Origin: Polyangiaceae bacterium
GTDB lineage: Bacteria > Myxococcota_A > Polyangia > Polyangiales > Polyangiaceae
Reading direction: 5' to 3'
Assembly (NCBI GenBank): GCA_016712345.1
Contig: JADJRH010000011.1
Location: forward strand, 4,898,001-4,962,000
DNA: 64,000 nt
The notes under the pieces are model-generated. The model did no database searches, was not told where the DNA came from, and saw only the letters and a program-made list of their open reading frames with translations. Both the position numbers and the translations under genes were made by a program. Shown here piece by piece: positions 26,116 to 35,274 of the stretch (position 1 is its first letter; every line of letters begins with the position of its first letter).

Positions 26116-26955
26116 CTACCACTGGCCGCCCAGTGCGATGCGCCCCGTCGCAAGCTTGTCTCGGTCGAGGCCAAAGCCCAACGGCTGGTCGAGAGCCAGT
26201 GGAAACCCGAGTTTCATGTAGAAGCCGCGTTTTTTTGGCGTCAGAGCAAGAAATGGTTCGAACATTACCTGAGCTTGATCGCCGCCTTCGGTGACAACGC
26301 CCACCGCTTGGATGCGCGCGCCGAGGCCAAATCCGTTGTTGAAGCGGCCCTCAAACTCGGCAGCATGTTCGATAAACAGCTCGGCGTCATCGGCGAGCGG
26401 AGTGCCGAAGGTGTCGCGCGTACGAATGTGGATCACGGGGCGCAGTTCGGCCCGGAGGGAGAACGGTTCGATAAAGTTCCATTCAAAACCGCCCATGGCG
26501 CGCAAGGCCATGGAGCCCACCGCAAAACGGTCGTAGTCATAGAAGCCCCGCATCAGCGATGGGTAGTAGGCCGCGCCGACCACGTCAACATCGGGATCGT
26601 GCAAGAACGGTAAGGTAAACGTACCGCCCACGAAGAAGTGAAAGTTGCGCGTGACCTGACCGGCATAGTGCGCGCCGATGGTTGGATTTCCGTAGGCAAA
26701 GCGAACCTCCCTACTGGTAAAGAAGTTCTCTGCCACGGCGCCGGAGACACTCACATCCAGGTAGACCGACTTACGGAGGTGAAACTGAAGTTCGGCGCCG
26801 AACATGACCGCTGTCAAGTCCTCTGCGGGCCACACATCAATAAACCCACCCGCGCGCGATGCCGCAAACCACGGATCGAAGTCGCCCGCAAACGCGGTTG
26901 TTGATACGGCAAAGCTGGCCAGGCCCGCGGCCGCGATGACAAGGACTTTTTTCAT
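26116..26955 (-). CDS. Outer-membrane beta-barrel protein
   Basis: A 279-residue protein with a clear Sec signal (MKKVLVIAAAGLASFAVSTT followed by AFA before GDFDPW). The mature sequence alternates polar and aromatic residues in strands (AVMFGAELQFHLRKSVYLDV, HYAGQVTRNFHFFVGGTF, AMGGFEWNFIEPFSLRAELR), as in outer-membrane barrels, and ends in a strand-like IALGGQW with terminal Trp. The final aromatic residue is the BAM recognition signature. It is an uncharacterised OMP, possibly of the OmpW/OMP beta-barrel class. Confidence 0.75.
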   Translation of the reverse strand: MKKVLVIAAAGLASFAVSTTAFAGDFDPWFAASRAGGFIDVWPAEDLTAVMFGAELQFHLRKSVYLDVSVSGAVAENFFTSREVRFAYGNPTIGAHYAGQVTRNFHFFVGGTFTLPFLHDPDVDVVGAAYYPSLMRGFYDYDRFAVGSMALRAMGGFEWNFIEPFSLRAELRPVIHIRTRDTFGTPLADDAELFIEHAAEFEGRFNNGFGLGARIQAVGVVTEGGDQAQVMFEPFLALTPKKRGFYMKLGFPLALDQPLGFGLDRDKLATGRIALGGQW

Positions 26956-27026
26956 CCCGACCTTGGTACTTTGACAGCGACCGGTTGTTCAAGAGGAAAG
27001 CATCGTTGAGCGTGCGCTTCTGAGCG

Positions 27027-27047
27027 TTCACCCGCGTGAACGAACAG
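27027..27047. repeat. Palindrome of the TTCAC-N4-GTGAA family, copy 1
   Basis: TTCACCCGCGTGAA followed by CGAACAG. The same 21-bp unit occurs at 40601-40621 and, with two changes, at 46390-46410, always between genes. Here it lies between the divergent outer-membrane-protein and lipoprotein genes. Confidence 0.6.
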
Positions 27048-27197
27048 CCGGACTGGAATTGCGAGCGCCAAGAAAGAGGGAAAAGACGCGCTGAATGCGC
27101 CCGCCGATGCGTTTTATCCGAGCACGTGCACAAGAACGTGGCCTTACGACGCCAGGTCGACTAGCGTGACCGCCTCACTCAAGGAGATTTTGAACAA

Positions 27198-27497
27198 ATG
27201 AAAAAGACGAACATTCTTCTCGGCCTCTTTTTCGGCTCGCTGATGCTGTTCGGGGCTGCGGGTTGCGGCAAGAGCAAGGCGCTCGTGGCCGCCGAAGAGT
27301 ACGAAAAAGCGGCTTGCGCCTGCAAAGACGCGGCGTGCGCCACCGAAGCGAGCAAGGCTTTTGCAGCAAAAGCTCAGGACATGGCCACAGCCAGCGGTGG
27401 CGAGGCCGAAGCGATCACCAAGGCAACCACTGCTGCGGCGGCCTGCGTGACCAAGGCGTCCATGGCCGGCGTCCCCGGCATGCCCGGCGCGAAGTAG
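27198..27497 (+). CDS. Small lipoprotein
   Basis: A 99-residue product preceded by AAGGAGA at 27180-27186. The signal (MKKTNILLGLFFGSLMLFGA, then AGCGKSKA) ends in a lipobox Cys. The mature part is Ala/Lys/Glu-rich helix with a Cys pair (KAACACKDAACATEASKAF) that could form a disulfide, and the C-terminus is Gly/Pro-rich (VPGMPGAK). It resembles small abundant lipoproteins of myxobacteria that lack an assigned function. Confidence 0.75.
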   Translation: MKKTNILLGLFFGSLMLFGAAGCGKSKALVAAEEYEKAACACKDAACATEASKAFAAKAQDMATASGGEAEAITKATTAAAACVTKASMAGVPGMPGAK

Positions 27498-27517
27498 TCA
27501 ACTGTTGAACCGTGCAG

Positions 27518-27545
27518 CTGAGCGCCGGCTTTCACCGACGCTCAG
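27518..27545 (+). terminator. Hairpin downstream of the small lipoprotein
   Basis: CTGAGCG (27518-27524) pairs exactly with CGCTCAG (27539-27545) over a 14-nt loop, 20 bp after the lipoprotein stop. There is no T-run, so it may only be a stabilising stem. Confidence 0.3.
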
Positions 27546-27648
27546 CAAAACACGGTAGAGTCAGGTCACGCGGGGTGTTGACATCTACCCCATTGGGTTC
27601 GGCGCGGGCTGTAACAGCCCGGCCGCATTGTTCGATGGGCCGGGGTTT

Positions 27649-29151
27649 TCAAGGCTCGTTGGGGTCTACCGAGTTGGGAATGGGTACACTGCACTTGGCG
27701 TCGGGACCAAGCGCTTCCACTCCAACGCAGGGCGCGGGCCCTTCTCCACCCAGAAGCACGCTTTCCAGGTAGCTGTGTACCCAATCGGCGCTGGTAGAAA
27801 TCAGCGACGAGTGGTCACCCTCCTCGTCGATACATACCGTCAGGTCCGCACCTTGACCCTGAAGCCGATCCACGCCGCAAAGGGCAAATCCAGGCGTCAA
27901 AAAGTCATCTTTGGCACCATGCCACAGGACGATCGGAATGGTAGGATCGGGCGGCGGACGGTCCACCGTCCAGCGCTCTTTCCAAGTGGTTTGAAGCGGC
28001 GTTGTGCAATTGCCATTCAGACCACAATTGCCAATCTCACCAGTATAGTCCATGGTAAACCCGTCAGCGCCTTTTTTCAGGCCAATTGCTTCAGGCCCAT
28101 TGTCCCCCTCGCGCGCAACGTTTTGCCAACAGCCTCCCTCCAAGAAAGTGCCTATCCCTTCTGCCTTGTCGGGTAAAAAGCCGCTCGTCGCTTTGTCTTC
28201 GCCCTCGTACGCCGCAAGGTGGCCGTAAAAGTATTGCATGCTCATCGACAGGAAGGCCGGGGTAATCAAAGCGTTTCCAACATTGGTGATGAGCGCGCCC
28301 CACGCCCCGTTCGACAGCCAGAAAGGTGCGTACACAACCACCGCATCGATACTCCCTTCCGAACCGTACGCCTTCGCGTACGACTGGGCCGAAAGCGCGG
28401 CGTGCCCTCCGTTGGAGTGGCCCACGATCACGTTCTTGTCCGAGAAAAGCCCGGCCTTGGCGATCTTTCGAGCAGCGCGCGTTCCGTCGAGCATGGCATG
28501 CCCCTCGTCGGGAGAGTACATCCACGTGGCGGCACCGGGTGTACCCAGACCCGGAAAATCGGGCGCGAGCACCGCCCAACCATCACCGATGAGCGAGTAG
28601 AGCTGCGTGCGAAAATCTCGATGAAACCCGTCGGGATCTTCTCGCGAAGGGGCGCACTTGTCGGCGATTCCAACGCTTCCATGGCCAACAATCAAAAGCG
28701 GCGACGGTGAACCGCGCATTGTCTTGGGTAGGTAGAACGAACCGCTTGTTAACACCGGCTCACCCTCGTTTCGCTCCGTCCAATAAGCCACCCTGAATTT
28801 GTACACATCCGTCGTGGCGGTGAGCGGCGGAAGGGACTCATCGGTATAGTGCGCCGTCATTTCTTCGGCCGTCACCACCCGATCGTAGGCGCAGCGCACC
28901 ACCTCGCCGCGCATGGATGCGCTCCACGGACTCGGCGCGGTTGCCGCTTCATACACCGAGTCGAGTGTGTCGCCGCAGGCGTCGGCCCCAACGAGCGCAA
29001 GCGCGGCATCCCTGTCAGGATCCGACGTGGTTGTTGTGCCGCCCGCACCCCCCGAGCCGGCCGGATCTGAATCGCAGCCGACAGGTAAGACCAAAAGTGA
29101 AGCGGCAAACAGCGACCCGCGGACGGAGAGGGAGAATCGAGATCGGTTCAT
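27649..29151 (-). CDS. Secreted alpha/beta-hydrolase lipoprotein (lipase-like)
   Basis: The start is ATG 29151 (MNRSRFSLSVRGSLFAASLL, lipobox VGCDS). A short Gly/Thr linker leads to an alpha/beta-hydrolase domain. LLIVGHGSVGIADKC precedes an extended segment, VIVGHSNGGHAALS carries the GxSxG nucleophile, IVLWHGAKDDFLTPGFA the acid and DEEGDHSSL the catalytic His. The layout matches bacterial secretory lipases and cutinase-like esterases of the LIP family, about 500 residues. The last 30 residues are Cys-containing (APCVGVEALGPDAKCSVPIP). It lies 114 bp downstream of the Cys-rich lipoprotein on the same strand. Confidence 0.8.
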   Translation of the reverse strand: MNRSRFSLSVRGSLFAASLLVLPVGCDSDPAGSGGAGGTTTTSDPDRDAALALVGADACGDTLDSVYEAATAPSPWSASMRGEVVRCAYDRVVTAEEMTAHYTDESLPPLTATTDVYKFRVAYWTERNEGEPVLTSGSFYLPKTMRGSPSPLLIVGHGSVGIADKCAPSREDPDGFHRDFRTQLYSLIGDGWAVLAPDFPGLGTPGAATWMYSPDEGHAMLDGTRAARKIAKAGLFSDKNVIVGHSNGGHAALSAQSYAKAYGSEGSIDAVVVYAPFWLSNGAWGALITNVGNALITPAFLSMSMQYFYGHLAAYEGEDKATSGFLPDKAEGIGTFLEGGCWQNVAREGDNGPEAIGLKKGADGFTMDYTGEIGNCGLNGNCTTPLQTTWKERWTVDRPPPDPTIPIVLWHGAKDDFLTPGFALCGVDRLQGQGADLTVCIDEEGDHSSLISTSADWVHSYLESVLLGGEGPAPCVGVEALGPDAKCSVPIPNSVDPNEP

Positions 29152-29264
29152 GGTCGCAAACGATACACGAAACCGCCCCCCGCGGGAGCGCAATCGACCG
29201 CCGCCGCGCGATGCAAACCGATTGCAGTCTGAAATTAGAACGGGGCGCGTTCGCGGCCGCCACT

Positions 29265-29927
29265 CTACTGGGCCAGACACATCAGCAATGCGACCGTTTC
29301 GCTTTCACACCCTGTGACGTAGGGATTGCCGTTGGCATCACACTCGGCAGTGGGCGAAGCGGGCGCACACTGTTCAAGGGCCGCAAACTCGGTTGGACAC
29401 TGCGTCTTCCCATTGGCGCACCCCGCCTCGCACGATGCCTCGTCAGGTGGGCCGGCATTACATCCCGCCGCAACAACACTTGGACAGATGGATGTACACA
29501 ACGCTGGAATACCTGAAAGACATGCGCCGAGTGCGGCATTTTCCGCGTCACACCCGCTTGGGTAGGGCGTGCCGTTCGCATCGCAAACAAACGTGGGATT
29601 GTCACCGCCGCATTGAAGCAGCGCATTAAACTCGGTGCCGCACATTGCGACCACCGTGGCGCAACCACTTTCACACGCGGCTACATCCGGCGGGCCGCTT
29701 GTACAGCCAGCCGCTACAACCGCCGGGCAAACATCGGCACAGACAGAGCCGCCGCCGGTGCCCCCAGTGCCTCCGGTTCCCCCTGTGGTTGCCCCACCGC
29801 TGCCGCCTGCAGCGGCTCCGGCGCTCCCGCCGGTGCTTGTACCCCCGTCACACGAAGCCGCGATGGGTAGAAAAAGCGCGAGGGAAAGGCCAAGAGCCAG
29901 CGAATGGAAGGTGGGTTGAATCTGCAT
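29265..29927 (-). CDS. Cys-rich lipoprotein with two repeats
   Basis: A 220-residue lipoprotein with signal and lipobox (ALFLPIAASCDGG), then a Gly/Thr linker at about residues 28-60. Two homologous Cys-rich units follow: CADVCPAVVAAGCTSGPPDV and CTSICPSVVAAGCNAGPPDE. Each has the pattern of eight to ten Cys ending CDA(N)GxPYxxGC. The fold is probably small disulfide-knotted helical hairpins. This kind of duplicated Cys domain on a surface lipoprotein is common in Polyangiales, and the function is unknown. Confidence 0.7.
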   Translation of the reverse strand: MQIQPTFHSLALGLSLALFLPIAASCDGGTSTGGSAGAAAGGSGGATTGGTGGTGGTGGGSVCADVCPAVVAAGCTSGPPDVAACESGCATVVAMCGTEFNALLQCGGDNPTFVCDANGTPYPSGCDAENAALGACLSGIPALCTSICPSVVAAGCNAGPPDEASCEAGCANGKTQCPTEFAALEQCAPASPTAECDANGNPYVTGCESETVALLMCLAQ

Positions 29928-30010
29928 GAGGTTGGAGGTTAAACCACCGCTCGATTGGAATCAACGCAGATTCCAAGTCGGAGCCCTGACCACACTGTTC
30001 GCTGCTTTTT

Positions 30011-30030
30011 GCGTACACAAGCGTTTGTTT
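30011..30030 (+). repeat. 20-bp dispersed repeat, copy 1
   Basis: GCGTACACAAGCGTTTGTTT, identical to 42456-42475. It sits in the non-coding gap between the Cys-rich lipoprotein and the nucleotidyltransferase gene. Confidence 0.6.
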
Positions 30031-30097
30031 TGGTTGTGGAACGCTCCGGCCAAACCTGTCTAAGCGGGGTATCCCACCTGCACGCGAGCGGGAAGAT

Positions 30098-30685
30098 CTA
30101 CCCATGGAGTTCGCGAAGCCAAGCGTCGAGTTTGCGATCCAGTCGAAAGCGCCCGCATTCGGCACGAATCTGGTGCAAGTCGACCGATGGATTTCGGCGA
30201 AGAAGTTCAAGCACGTCACTCTTGGACTTGTAGCCACCCGCGTATAATTTGAAGACGATCAAGTGCGCGAAGGTAACAACACGGAGAGTCGTATCGTGAC
30301 CAACGGGGAGGGCATCGCGCAGCGCGGCTTCCACCAAAGCGGGAAATCCACCGGCCGGCGGGTTGTCGAAGTTGACTACTTCCACGCGCTCAAGCTTCCC
30401 CTCGGATACGCGAAGAACACCGCCCAATGGATCTTGCGGGTCGGGTAGGGCAACATCGACTTGCAGGCCGTGGCGGCTCAAATCGGCGGCCATTTCCACA
30501 AGGCGGTTGGGTGGTATGCCCACGGCAAGATCCACATCTTCAGTGGAGCGAGGGTAATTGTATACAGCCAGTGCCGCAGCTCCTATCAGAGCCGAGTCTA
30601 CGTGGTGTTGGGCTAACACATTGGCTACTCTTTCGGCGAGAGCGAGGCCTGCCGGAGTGAAATTGCCGTGATTGGCCGCACTCAT
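30098..30685 (-). CDS. Nucleotidyltransferase (AbiEii/MNT-like)
   Basis: A 195-residue protein: ALAVYNYPRSTEDVDLAVGI is the nucleotidyltransferase catalytic loop (Asp residues in EDVDLAV). DIALPDP-like and LIVFKLYAGGYKSKSDVLEL segments complete a minimal MNT/AbiEii-like fold. The start overlaps the stop of the upstream gene (ATGA at 30682), so both are coupled. Type IV-like toxin-antitoxin or RNA-modifying roles are known for relatives. The ATP/nucleotide substrate is unknown. Confidence 0.75.
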   Translation of the reverse strand: MSAANHGNFTPAGLALAERVANVLAQHHVDSALIGAAALAVYNYPRSTEDVDLAVGIPPNRLVEMAADLSRHGLQVDVALPDPQDPLGGVLRVSEGKLERVEVVNFDNPPAGGFPALVEAALRDALPVGHDTTLRVVTFAHLIVFKLYAGGYKSKSDVLELLRRNPSVDLHQIRAECGRFRLDRKLDAWLRELHG

Positions 30686-30993
30686 TGGGAACCGTTGCGG
30701 AGCGACCGGTCACGTCGGCCCAACTCAAGGGCAAGGGCAATTCTCTGCTGGGGGGTTAGGGCACGAATTTCAACGAGGGAGCGCTCAAACGCTTCTTCTG
30801 CGGAGCGACTTGGACGCATGCCAAGGGTAGGTAGAAGGCGTTGAATTTCGGCGAGGTCGAGGGGTGCTTCGGACTCAGTCTCAGCCTGGTTTGCAGGTGG
30901 TCCCGCGTCTTGGTCCGGCGAACGCCCACCTTCTTCCCGCTCGTTTTCGCTGCGGCGAGGTTCATCGAGGCGGGCCGATTTGGGGTTGGTCAC
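30682..30993 (-). CDS. Small hydrophilic partner of the nucleotidyltransferase
   Basis: A 103-residue protein with GTG at 30993. The N-terminal half is charged and disordered (ARLDEPRRSENEREEGGRSP) and the C-terminal half is helical (DLAEIQRLLPTLGMRPSRSA, AFERSLVEIRALTPQQRIAL). It overlaps the nucleotidyltransferase by 4 bp, as antitoxin or regulator genes often do. It has no helix-turn-helix that I can see. It may be an antitoxin or specificity partner; this is inferred from context. Confidence 0.6.
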   Translation of the reverse strand: MTNPKSARLDEPRRSENEREEGGRSPDQDAGPPANQAETESEAPLDLAEIQRLLPTLGMRPSRSAEEAFERSLVEIRALTPQQRIALALELGRRDRSLRNGSQ

Positions 30994-31097
30994 GGGGTCA
31001 TGATGCCGTATTGTTTCGACTCAGGCAAGGGTGTTTCGTGTTGAAGGGCCGATTAGAAAATCCTGCAAGCGTGGAGGCTCGACAGCAGCGCCCAATG

Positions 31098-34000
31098 TCA
31101 GCGAGGCTCTTTTTCAAGCATTTCAACAACACTCTTGTCCGCCGACTTCAACACCTCGGCAAGCCCCCTACCCCATTTGTCAGCCTCTTCGATCGCTCCC
31201 TTTTTTCGAAGCAACGCGGCCAAACGAAAGCGTGCCGTCAACCTGTCAAGCCCATCGGCCGCGAGAGGCGCCGACGCCACAGCACGGTAAGCCTTTTCAG
31301 CCTCGCTTGCTTCACCTACTATTTCACACGCGGTACCGTACGCCACCAGATAGGGGAGCTTCGCAGTAAAACCCGCTCGTTCGAGAGAAGACCAATGTGT
31401 CAGAGCACCTTTGCCGCCTGACATGGCAAACACAATGGGTAGACCCGCCGCGGTGAGGTTTTTATACCTGCCCTCGTCGCCGCGGGCCAGTTTCTGTGCG
31501 TACCCATCGAGCACGTTGAGCACCGCATCGGGTTCGTTCAGATCGCGCTCTTTGCGAGCCACCTGAAAGAAAAATACCTCCACACGCAGCGCCGCCGCGG
31601 CCGGACGCTCAAGCGCTTCAAGCACCGAAGACATGACTTCCAGTTTTTTCACGTCGGCCCGCGCCGGTGGCGGGCGCAACAGCCTGCGCGATAAACTCAA
31701 AATCTGAATCCAACGTTCCCCGGCGCGAGCCATGTCAAACAGCGCTTCCAATCGCTCGACATCGCGAAAAAGGGCGGTTTCAGCATCGGCCACATGACCT
31801 TCTGCCAGATGCGCCTGAACCAAAAGATCGGTTGCGAGAGCGGCTTCGGATGGGGAGGGTGAACCGAGGAAAGGTTGCAACAATCGTCGTGCCTCCGCCG
31901 GCCGGTCGTCCGCCAATTCCACCGCGGCGCGGGTAAGATCACGCGCCCAACCTCGCGCATTGGCACTGGGTAGACCCATTGCGTCGGCAAACGCCAAACG
32001 AGCGCGGGCCTGCTCCACACGACCACCGAGCGCATCGTGCCAGATTGCATCATCCCAACCGTGCGCTTCAGGGAAAAGAGCTGTGAGCGTATCGAGGAGT
32101 CGCGCACGAAAATCTACCCATGCAGGATCAACCGAGCGATGGCGCACGAGCAAAGACAAAGCCTCTAAACTCTCGGCCGGCGCGCGATCGGCCATACGCA
32201 TTCCGACGGCGGCGGCTTCTTCCCAACGCTCATCGCGCAGAAGCGCTTCGGCCAATGTGGCCGCCACAAATCCATCGTTGGGCCTGCCCGCATAGGCGCG
32301 CCGAAGGTTAGAAAGCAGCTCCCTTCGCATAGTACCCGCGCTTGGAACGCGCAGCTCAACACTCGCTCTAACGGCCTCATGCAACTCGCCTGGGAGCGCC
32401 ACTGCAGACATATTCACTGCATCGCGCAATACTTGAATTCTAGGCTCCGACGCATCGGACAGCAACACCAATTGAGGCCACGTTGAACGGGGGGCCGCGG
32501 ACAACATGTCTGTCAGATCCGCGGACGGATGTTCTGTCAGACGGGCCACCCGCGTCCGCCACCATGCCTCCATGCGACGGGCCGAGTCGGCGTTGTCTAC
32601 CCCCCACTCTTTCTGGCGGTCCAACGACACCGGCAGAGCCGAAAATTCTCCAGCCAAAGCGCGCACCGCCGCATCCACCGCTGCAAGCGGTTTTGCCCCT
32701 TCAACCGATGCGGTGCGCCCTCGGAGCTTCAGGGTCACGCGGGTAGATGTTCCCACCTCAACGGTCACATCGAGCGGCGCCGCATCGGCCGACGAGGGTA
32801 GATCCCACGGAACGCCAAGCGCTACAGATGTGCGTACACAAGCCGCCTGACCATAGAGGGAAGGTTGGGAAGGGAAACCGGTGAACGTAGGCAGTTTACC
32901 CTCGCTCGGCGGCGCCCCTTCGCGCACGGTTGCAGGTGTACACCCAATGCGCGCGGGTAACGCGGCAAGTGTGCTCGGCGAAGCGATTGGAGCGGGCGCC
33001 TGTGGCTCCTTCTGACGGAAGTAGAAAGCGCCACCGATCAACGCCGCCCCAAATGACAGAGCCGCCCCGACGCGGAGAACCGCGGGGCGCCATGAAGAAG
33101 CTTGGAACGCGTCCCGATGGGAAGGAGGGTTGGACTCCAACAAATCCCCACCGGTATGGGACGTAGGGGAGATGATTGCCGGTGACGTACTGGAGCTTGG
33201 TTTTCCCGGCGCGGAAGCAACTTCTGCCAACGACCTCCGCGTGGTAGGGGAGGATCGCGGAGCCGATATTGGAGTGGCCCCGCGGGGAGAAGGCACTTGT
33301 TCGTCCAGCGCCGTTGACGCCGACGACACGGGCGCTTTCAACTCTTCACCCTGAACAGCTTGGCTCGCATCTTCAGCCAACGACTGCTTCGCCCGTTGAG
33401 CGAGCGCCTGCCATTCGTCGCGAGGAACAGACTTGCTCGCTTCTTTTGCCAACGATTGTTTGGCCTGCTGCGCAAGCGCTTGCCACTCTTCACGAGGAAC
33501 AGACTTGCGGGTATCTTTTGCCAACGACTGTTTGGCCTGCTGCGCGAGCGCTTGCCACTCTTCACGAGGAACAGACTTGCGTGCGTCTTTTGCCAACGAT
33601 TGCTTCGCCTGCTCCGCGAGCAATTGCCACTCTTCGCGAGGAACAGACTTGCGCGCGTCGCGACTCTCCGCATTGGTGGGCGTGGGCTTTTTTTCAACCC
33701 CGTGGGATAAAGGCGTATCACTTGCCGAGTCGAGCGGTGGTCGCTCGGCCCCCGGCGACTCTCCACTCGCCAATGTTTCAGAATCGGAAATTCTGCCCGG
33801 CGATGACCTTGGACCCGACGCCGGTGTCCTTCCCGACGCCGGCGTACTCCCCGGCGCGGCTTCTTGGACGGCGGGCGTTGAGCCCGACCGCGACAACAGG
33901 TCTACCCCATCCGGCAATGGGAAGGTGGACCGCGGTACAAATCGCAGCGAAGGCGGCGGCTCAGCGTGTTCTTCGAGCAGGTCGGCCGCTTCGTCGATGG

Positions 34001-34892
34001 TAGAAAATCGCTCGTCGGGATCTTTCGCAAGTGTACGCCGCAACACCTCCTCGATTTCAGGTGGAATCTCTCGGTAGAGCGCGGGATCGGGCGGTGGTGG
34101 TGCACTGCGCGACGTAGCTGCGCTCATTGCGACATCCCGATATTCAGCGTGCGCCTCAGCAACCCGGCGCGCCATTGTGGGTATATCCCCGGCCACCATT
34201 TGAGCCAACATGGTCAGAGTGTCGCGGCGTCGCCAAGGTAAGAGTCCACAACAGAGTTCGTAAGAAGTCACTCCCCAGGCAAACTGATCTGACCGACCGT
34301 CCACCGCCGCGGCGCTGAGCTGTTCAGGCGAGGCGTAGAGCGGCGTGCCCACGATCGCTCCCGGATCGGTCATGGCGCCGAGCGTTTGCAGGGTATCTTC
34401 ACCCAAAGACGATGAGGCCCGGTGAGCGCGTGCAATTCCAAAATCAAGAACTTTGATTTCACCGTCTTGCCGCACCATGACGTTGTGAGGCTTGACATCC
34501 CTGTGAACGAGGCCGGCGCGGTGCGCCGCTCCCAATGTGCGCGCCACATCCACGAGCCATCGCAGGCGCTTTTCAATGGGGATTGACGCATCACCCACAA
34601 ACGATCGCAACGTGCGACCGTTGACCAATTCCATGGCCATGTACGCGGCGCCGTCGTGCTCGAAAGCGTCGTACACAACCACCGCACCCGGATGCTGAAA
34701 CGACGCGGCCGCGCGCGCTTCGCGCAAAAGGCGTTGGGTGGCCGAGGTGTCACCTCGCCGACTGTGTAGGACTTTGAGTGCCACCACCCGCCGGAGATGG
34801 GTGTCACGGGCGGCGTATACTTCAGCCATGCCGCCGCGACCGAGGAGCCTGTCAATCACAAAGCGATCGATCCGCGTACCAGGCGCGGCCAT
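31098..34892 (-). CDS. Ser/Thr protein kinase with tandem repeats and C-terminal helical (TPR-like) region
   Basis: The start is ATG 34892 (MAAPGTRIDRFVIDRLLGRG), which has GGAAGGA 9 bp upstream; upstream ATG 34922 has no ribosome site. The 1264-residue protein starts with a PknB-type kinase (GRGGMAEVYAARD, VALKVLHS, HRDVKPHNVMV, KVLDFGIARA, ASPEQLSAAAVDGRSDQFAW). A Ser/Pro-rich linker holds four 24-residue repeats with core KSVPREEW...AKQSLAK and a decayed fifth. A single transmembrane helix (VLRVGAALSFGAALIGGAFY) follows. The last 500 residues are helical repeats resembling TPRs. The architecture is typical of myxobacterial membrane kinases that sense extracytoplasmic signals. Confidence 0.85.
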   Translation of the reverse strand: MAAPGTRIDRFVIDRLLGRGGMAEVYAARDTHLRRVVALKVLHSRRGDTSATQRLLREARAAASFQHPGAVVVYDAFEHDGAAYMAMELVNGRTLRSFVGDASIPIEKRLRWLVDVARTLGAAHRAGLVHRDVKPHNVMVRQDGEIKVLDFGIARAHRASSSLGEDTLQTLGAMTDPGAIVGTPLYASPEQLSAAAVDGRSDQFAWGVTSYELCCGLLPWRRRDTLTMLAQMVAGDIPTMARRVAEAHAEYRDVAMSAATSRSAPPPPDPALYREIPPEIEEVLRRTLAKDPDERFSTIDEAADLLEEHAEPPPSLRFVPRSTFPLPDGVDLLSRSGSTPAVQEAAPGSTPASGRTPASGPRSSPGRISDSETLASGESPGAERPPLDSASDTPLSHGVEKKPTPTNAESRDARKSVPREEWQLLAEQAKQSLAKDARKSVPREEWQALAQQAKQSLAKDTRKSVPREEWQALAQQAKQSLAKEASKSVPRDEWQALAQRAKQSLAEDASQAVQGEELKAPVSSASTALDEQVPSPRGATPISAPRSSPTTRRSLAEVASAPGKPSSSTSPAIISPTSHTGGDLLESNPPSHRDAFQASSWRPAVLRVGAALSFGAALIGGAFYFRQKEPQAPAPIASPSTLAALPARIGCTPATVREGAPPSEGKLPTFTGFPSQPSLYGQAACVRTSVALGVPWDLPSSADAAPLDVTVEVGTSTRVTLKLRGRTASVEGAKPLAAVDAAVRALAGEFSALPVSLDRQKEWGVDNADSARRMEAWWRTRVARLTEHPSADLTDMLSAAPRSTWPQLVLLSDASEPRIQVLRDAVNMSAVALPGELHEAVRASVELRVPSAGTMRRELLSNLRRAYAGRPNDGFVAATLAEALLRDERWEEAAAVGMRMADRAPAESLEALSLLVRHRSVDPAWVDFRARLLDTLTALFPEAHGWDDAIWHDALGGRVEQARARLAFADAMGLPSANARGWARDLTRAAVELADDRPAEARRLLQPFLGSPSPSEAALATDLLVQAHLAEGHVADAETALFRDVERLEALFDMARAGERWIQILSLSRRLLRPPPARADVKKLEVMSSVLEALERPAAAALRVEVFFFQVARKERDLNEPDAVLNVLDGYAQKLARGDEGRYKNLTAAGLPIVFAMSGGKGALTHWSSLERAGFTAKLPYLVAYGTACEIVGEASEAEKAYRAVASAPLAADGLDRLTARFRLAALLRKKGAIEEADKWGRGLAEVLKSADKSVVEMLEKEPR
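33345..33665 (-). repeat. Tandem 72-bp repeats inside the kinase gene
   Basis: At least four copies of a 72-bp unit encode the 24-residue repeat KSVPREEW...AKQSLAK, and a fifth has diverged (DASQAVQGEELKAPVSS). The DNA copies are nearly identical, which shows recent expansion or gene conversion. Confidence 0.75.
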
Positions 34893-35274
34893 CGGCGGGA
34901 GTCCTTCCTTTCTCGGAGGCATGACCAATCACGATATCGCAAAAGCGGCGCCTCGGCGATAGCAATTTGCGAGGCGCTGAGAACCCACATGAGCGGCGGC
35001 TGTTTCGCGTCGCGTTTGGCGCCTCACCGGACGTTACGTTGCTACCGCCGTGTCAGATTCTTCCTGGCGCGTCAGGGCGAGGGGTTGCCGCGCTCGCGTA
35101 CACGCAGCGCAGCGTGGTTCACAACGCGGGCGCTGCGAGTTTAACGCAAGCGAAGCTCGTGTCGGAACGTCTCCTCAAAGAAATGGCGCAGTTGGCCCAC
35201 CGGAGTTCACCGGTGGAGGTATGGCCTGATAACTGCTCTCGGCCCGCGGATTCGATTTTCTGGAGGCGTCCACG
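34893..35274. other. Divergent intergenic region between kinase and EAD1-trypsin genes
   Basis: A 382-bp spacer with no convincing gene. It holds two hairpins: GCGCCTCG (34948-34955) pairing with CGAGGCGC (34970-34977), and CCACCGG (35197-35203) pairing with CCGGTGG (35210-35216). The second is 59 bp upstream of the protease start, where an operator would be expected. Promoters for both genes must lie here. Confidence 0.5.

Noticed and set aside
26116..26613. Plus-strand frame of about 210 residues opposite the outer-membrane protein.
   Set aside because: It is antisense to a gene with a clear signal peptide and C-terminal aromatic signature.
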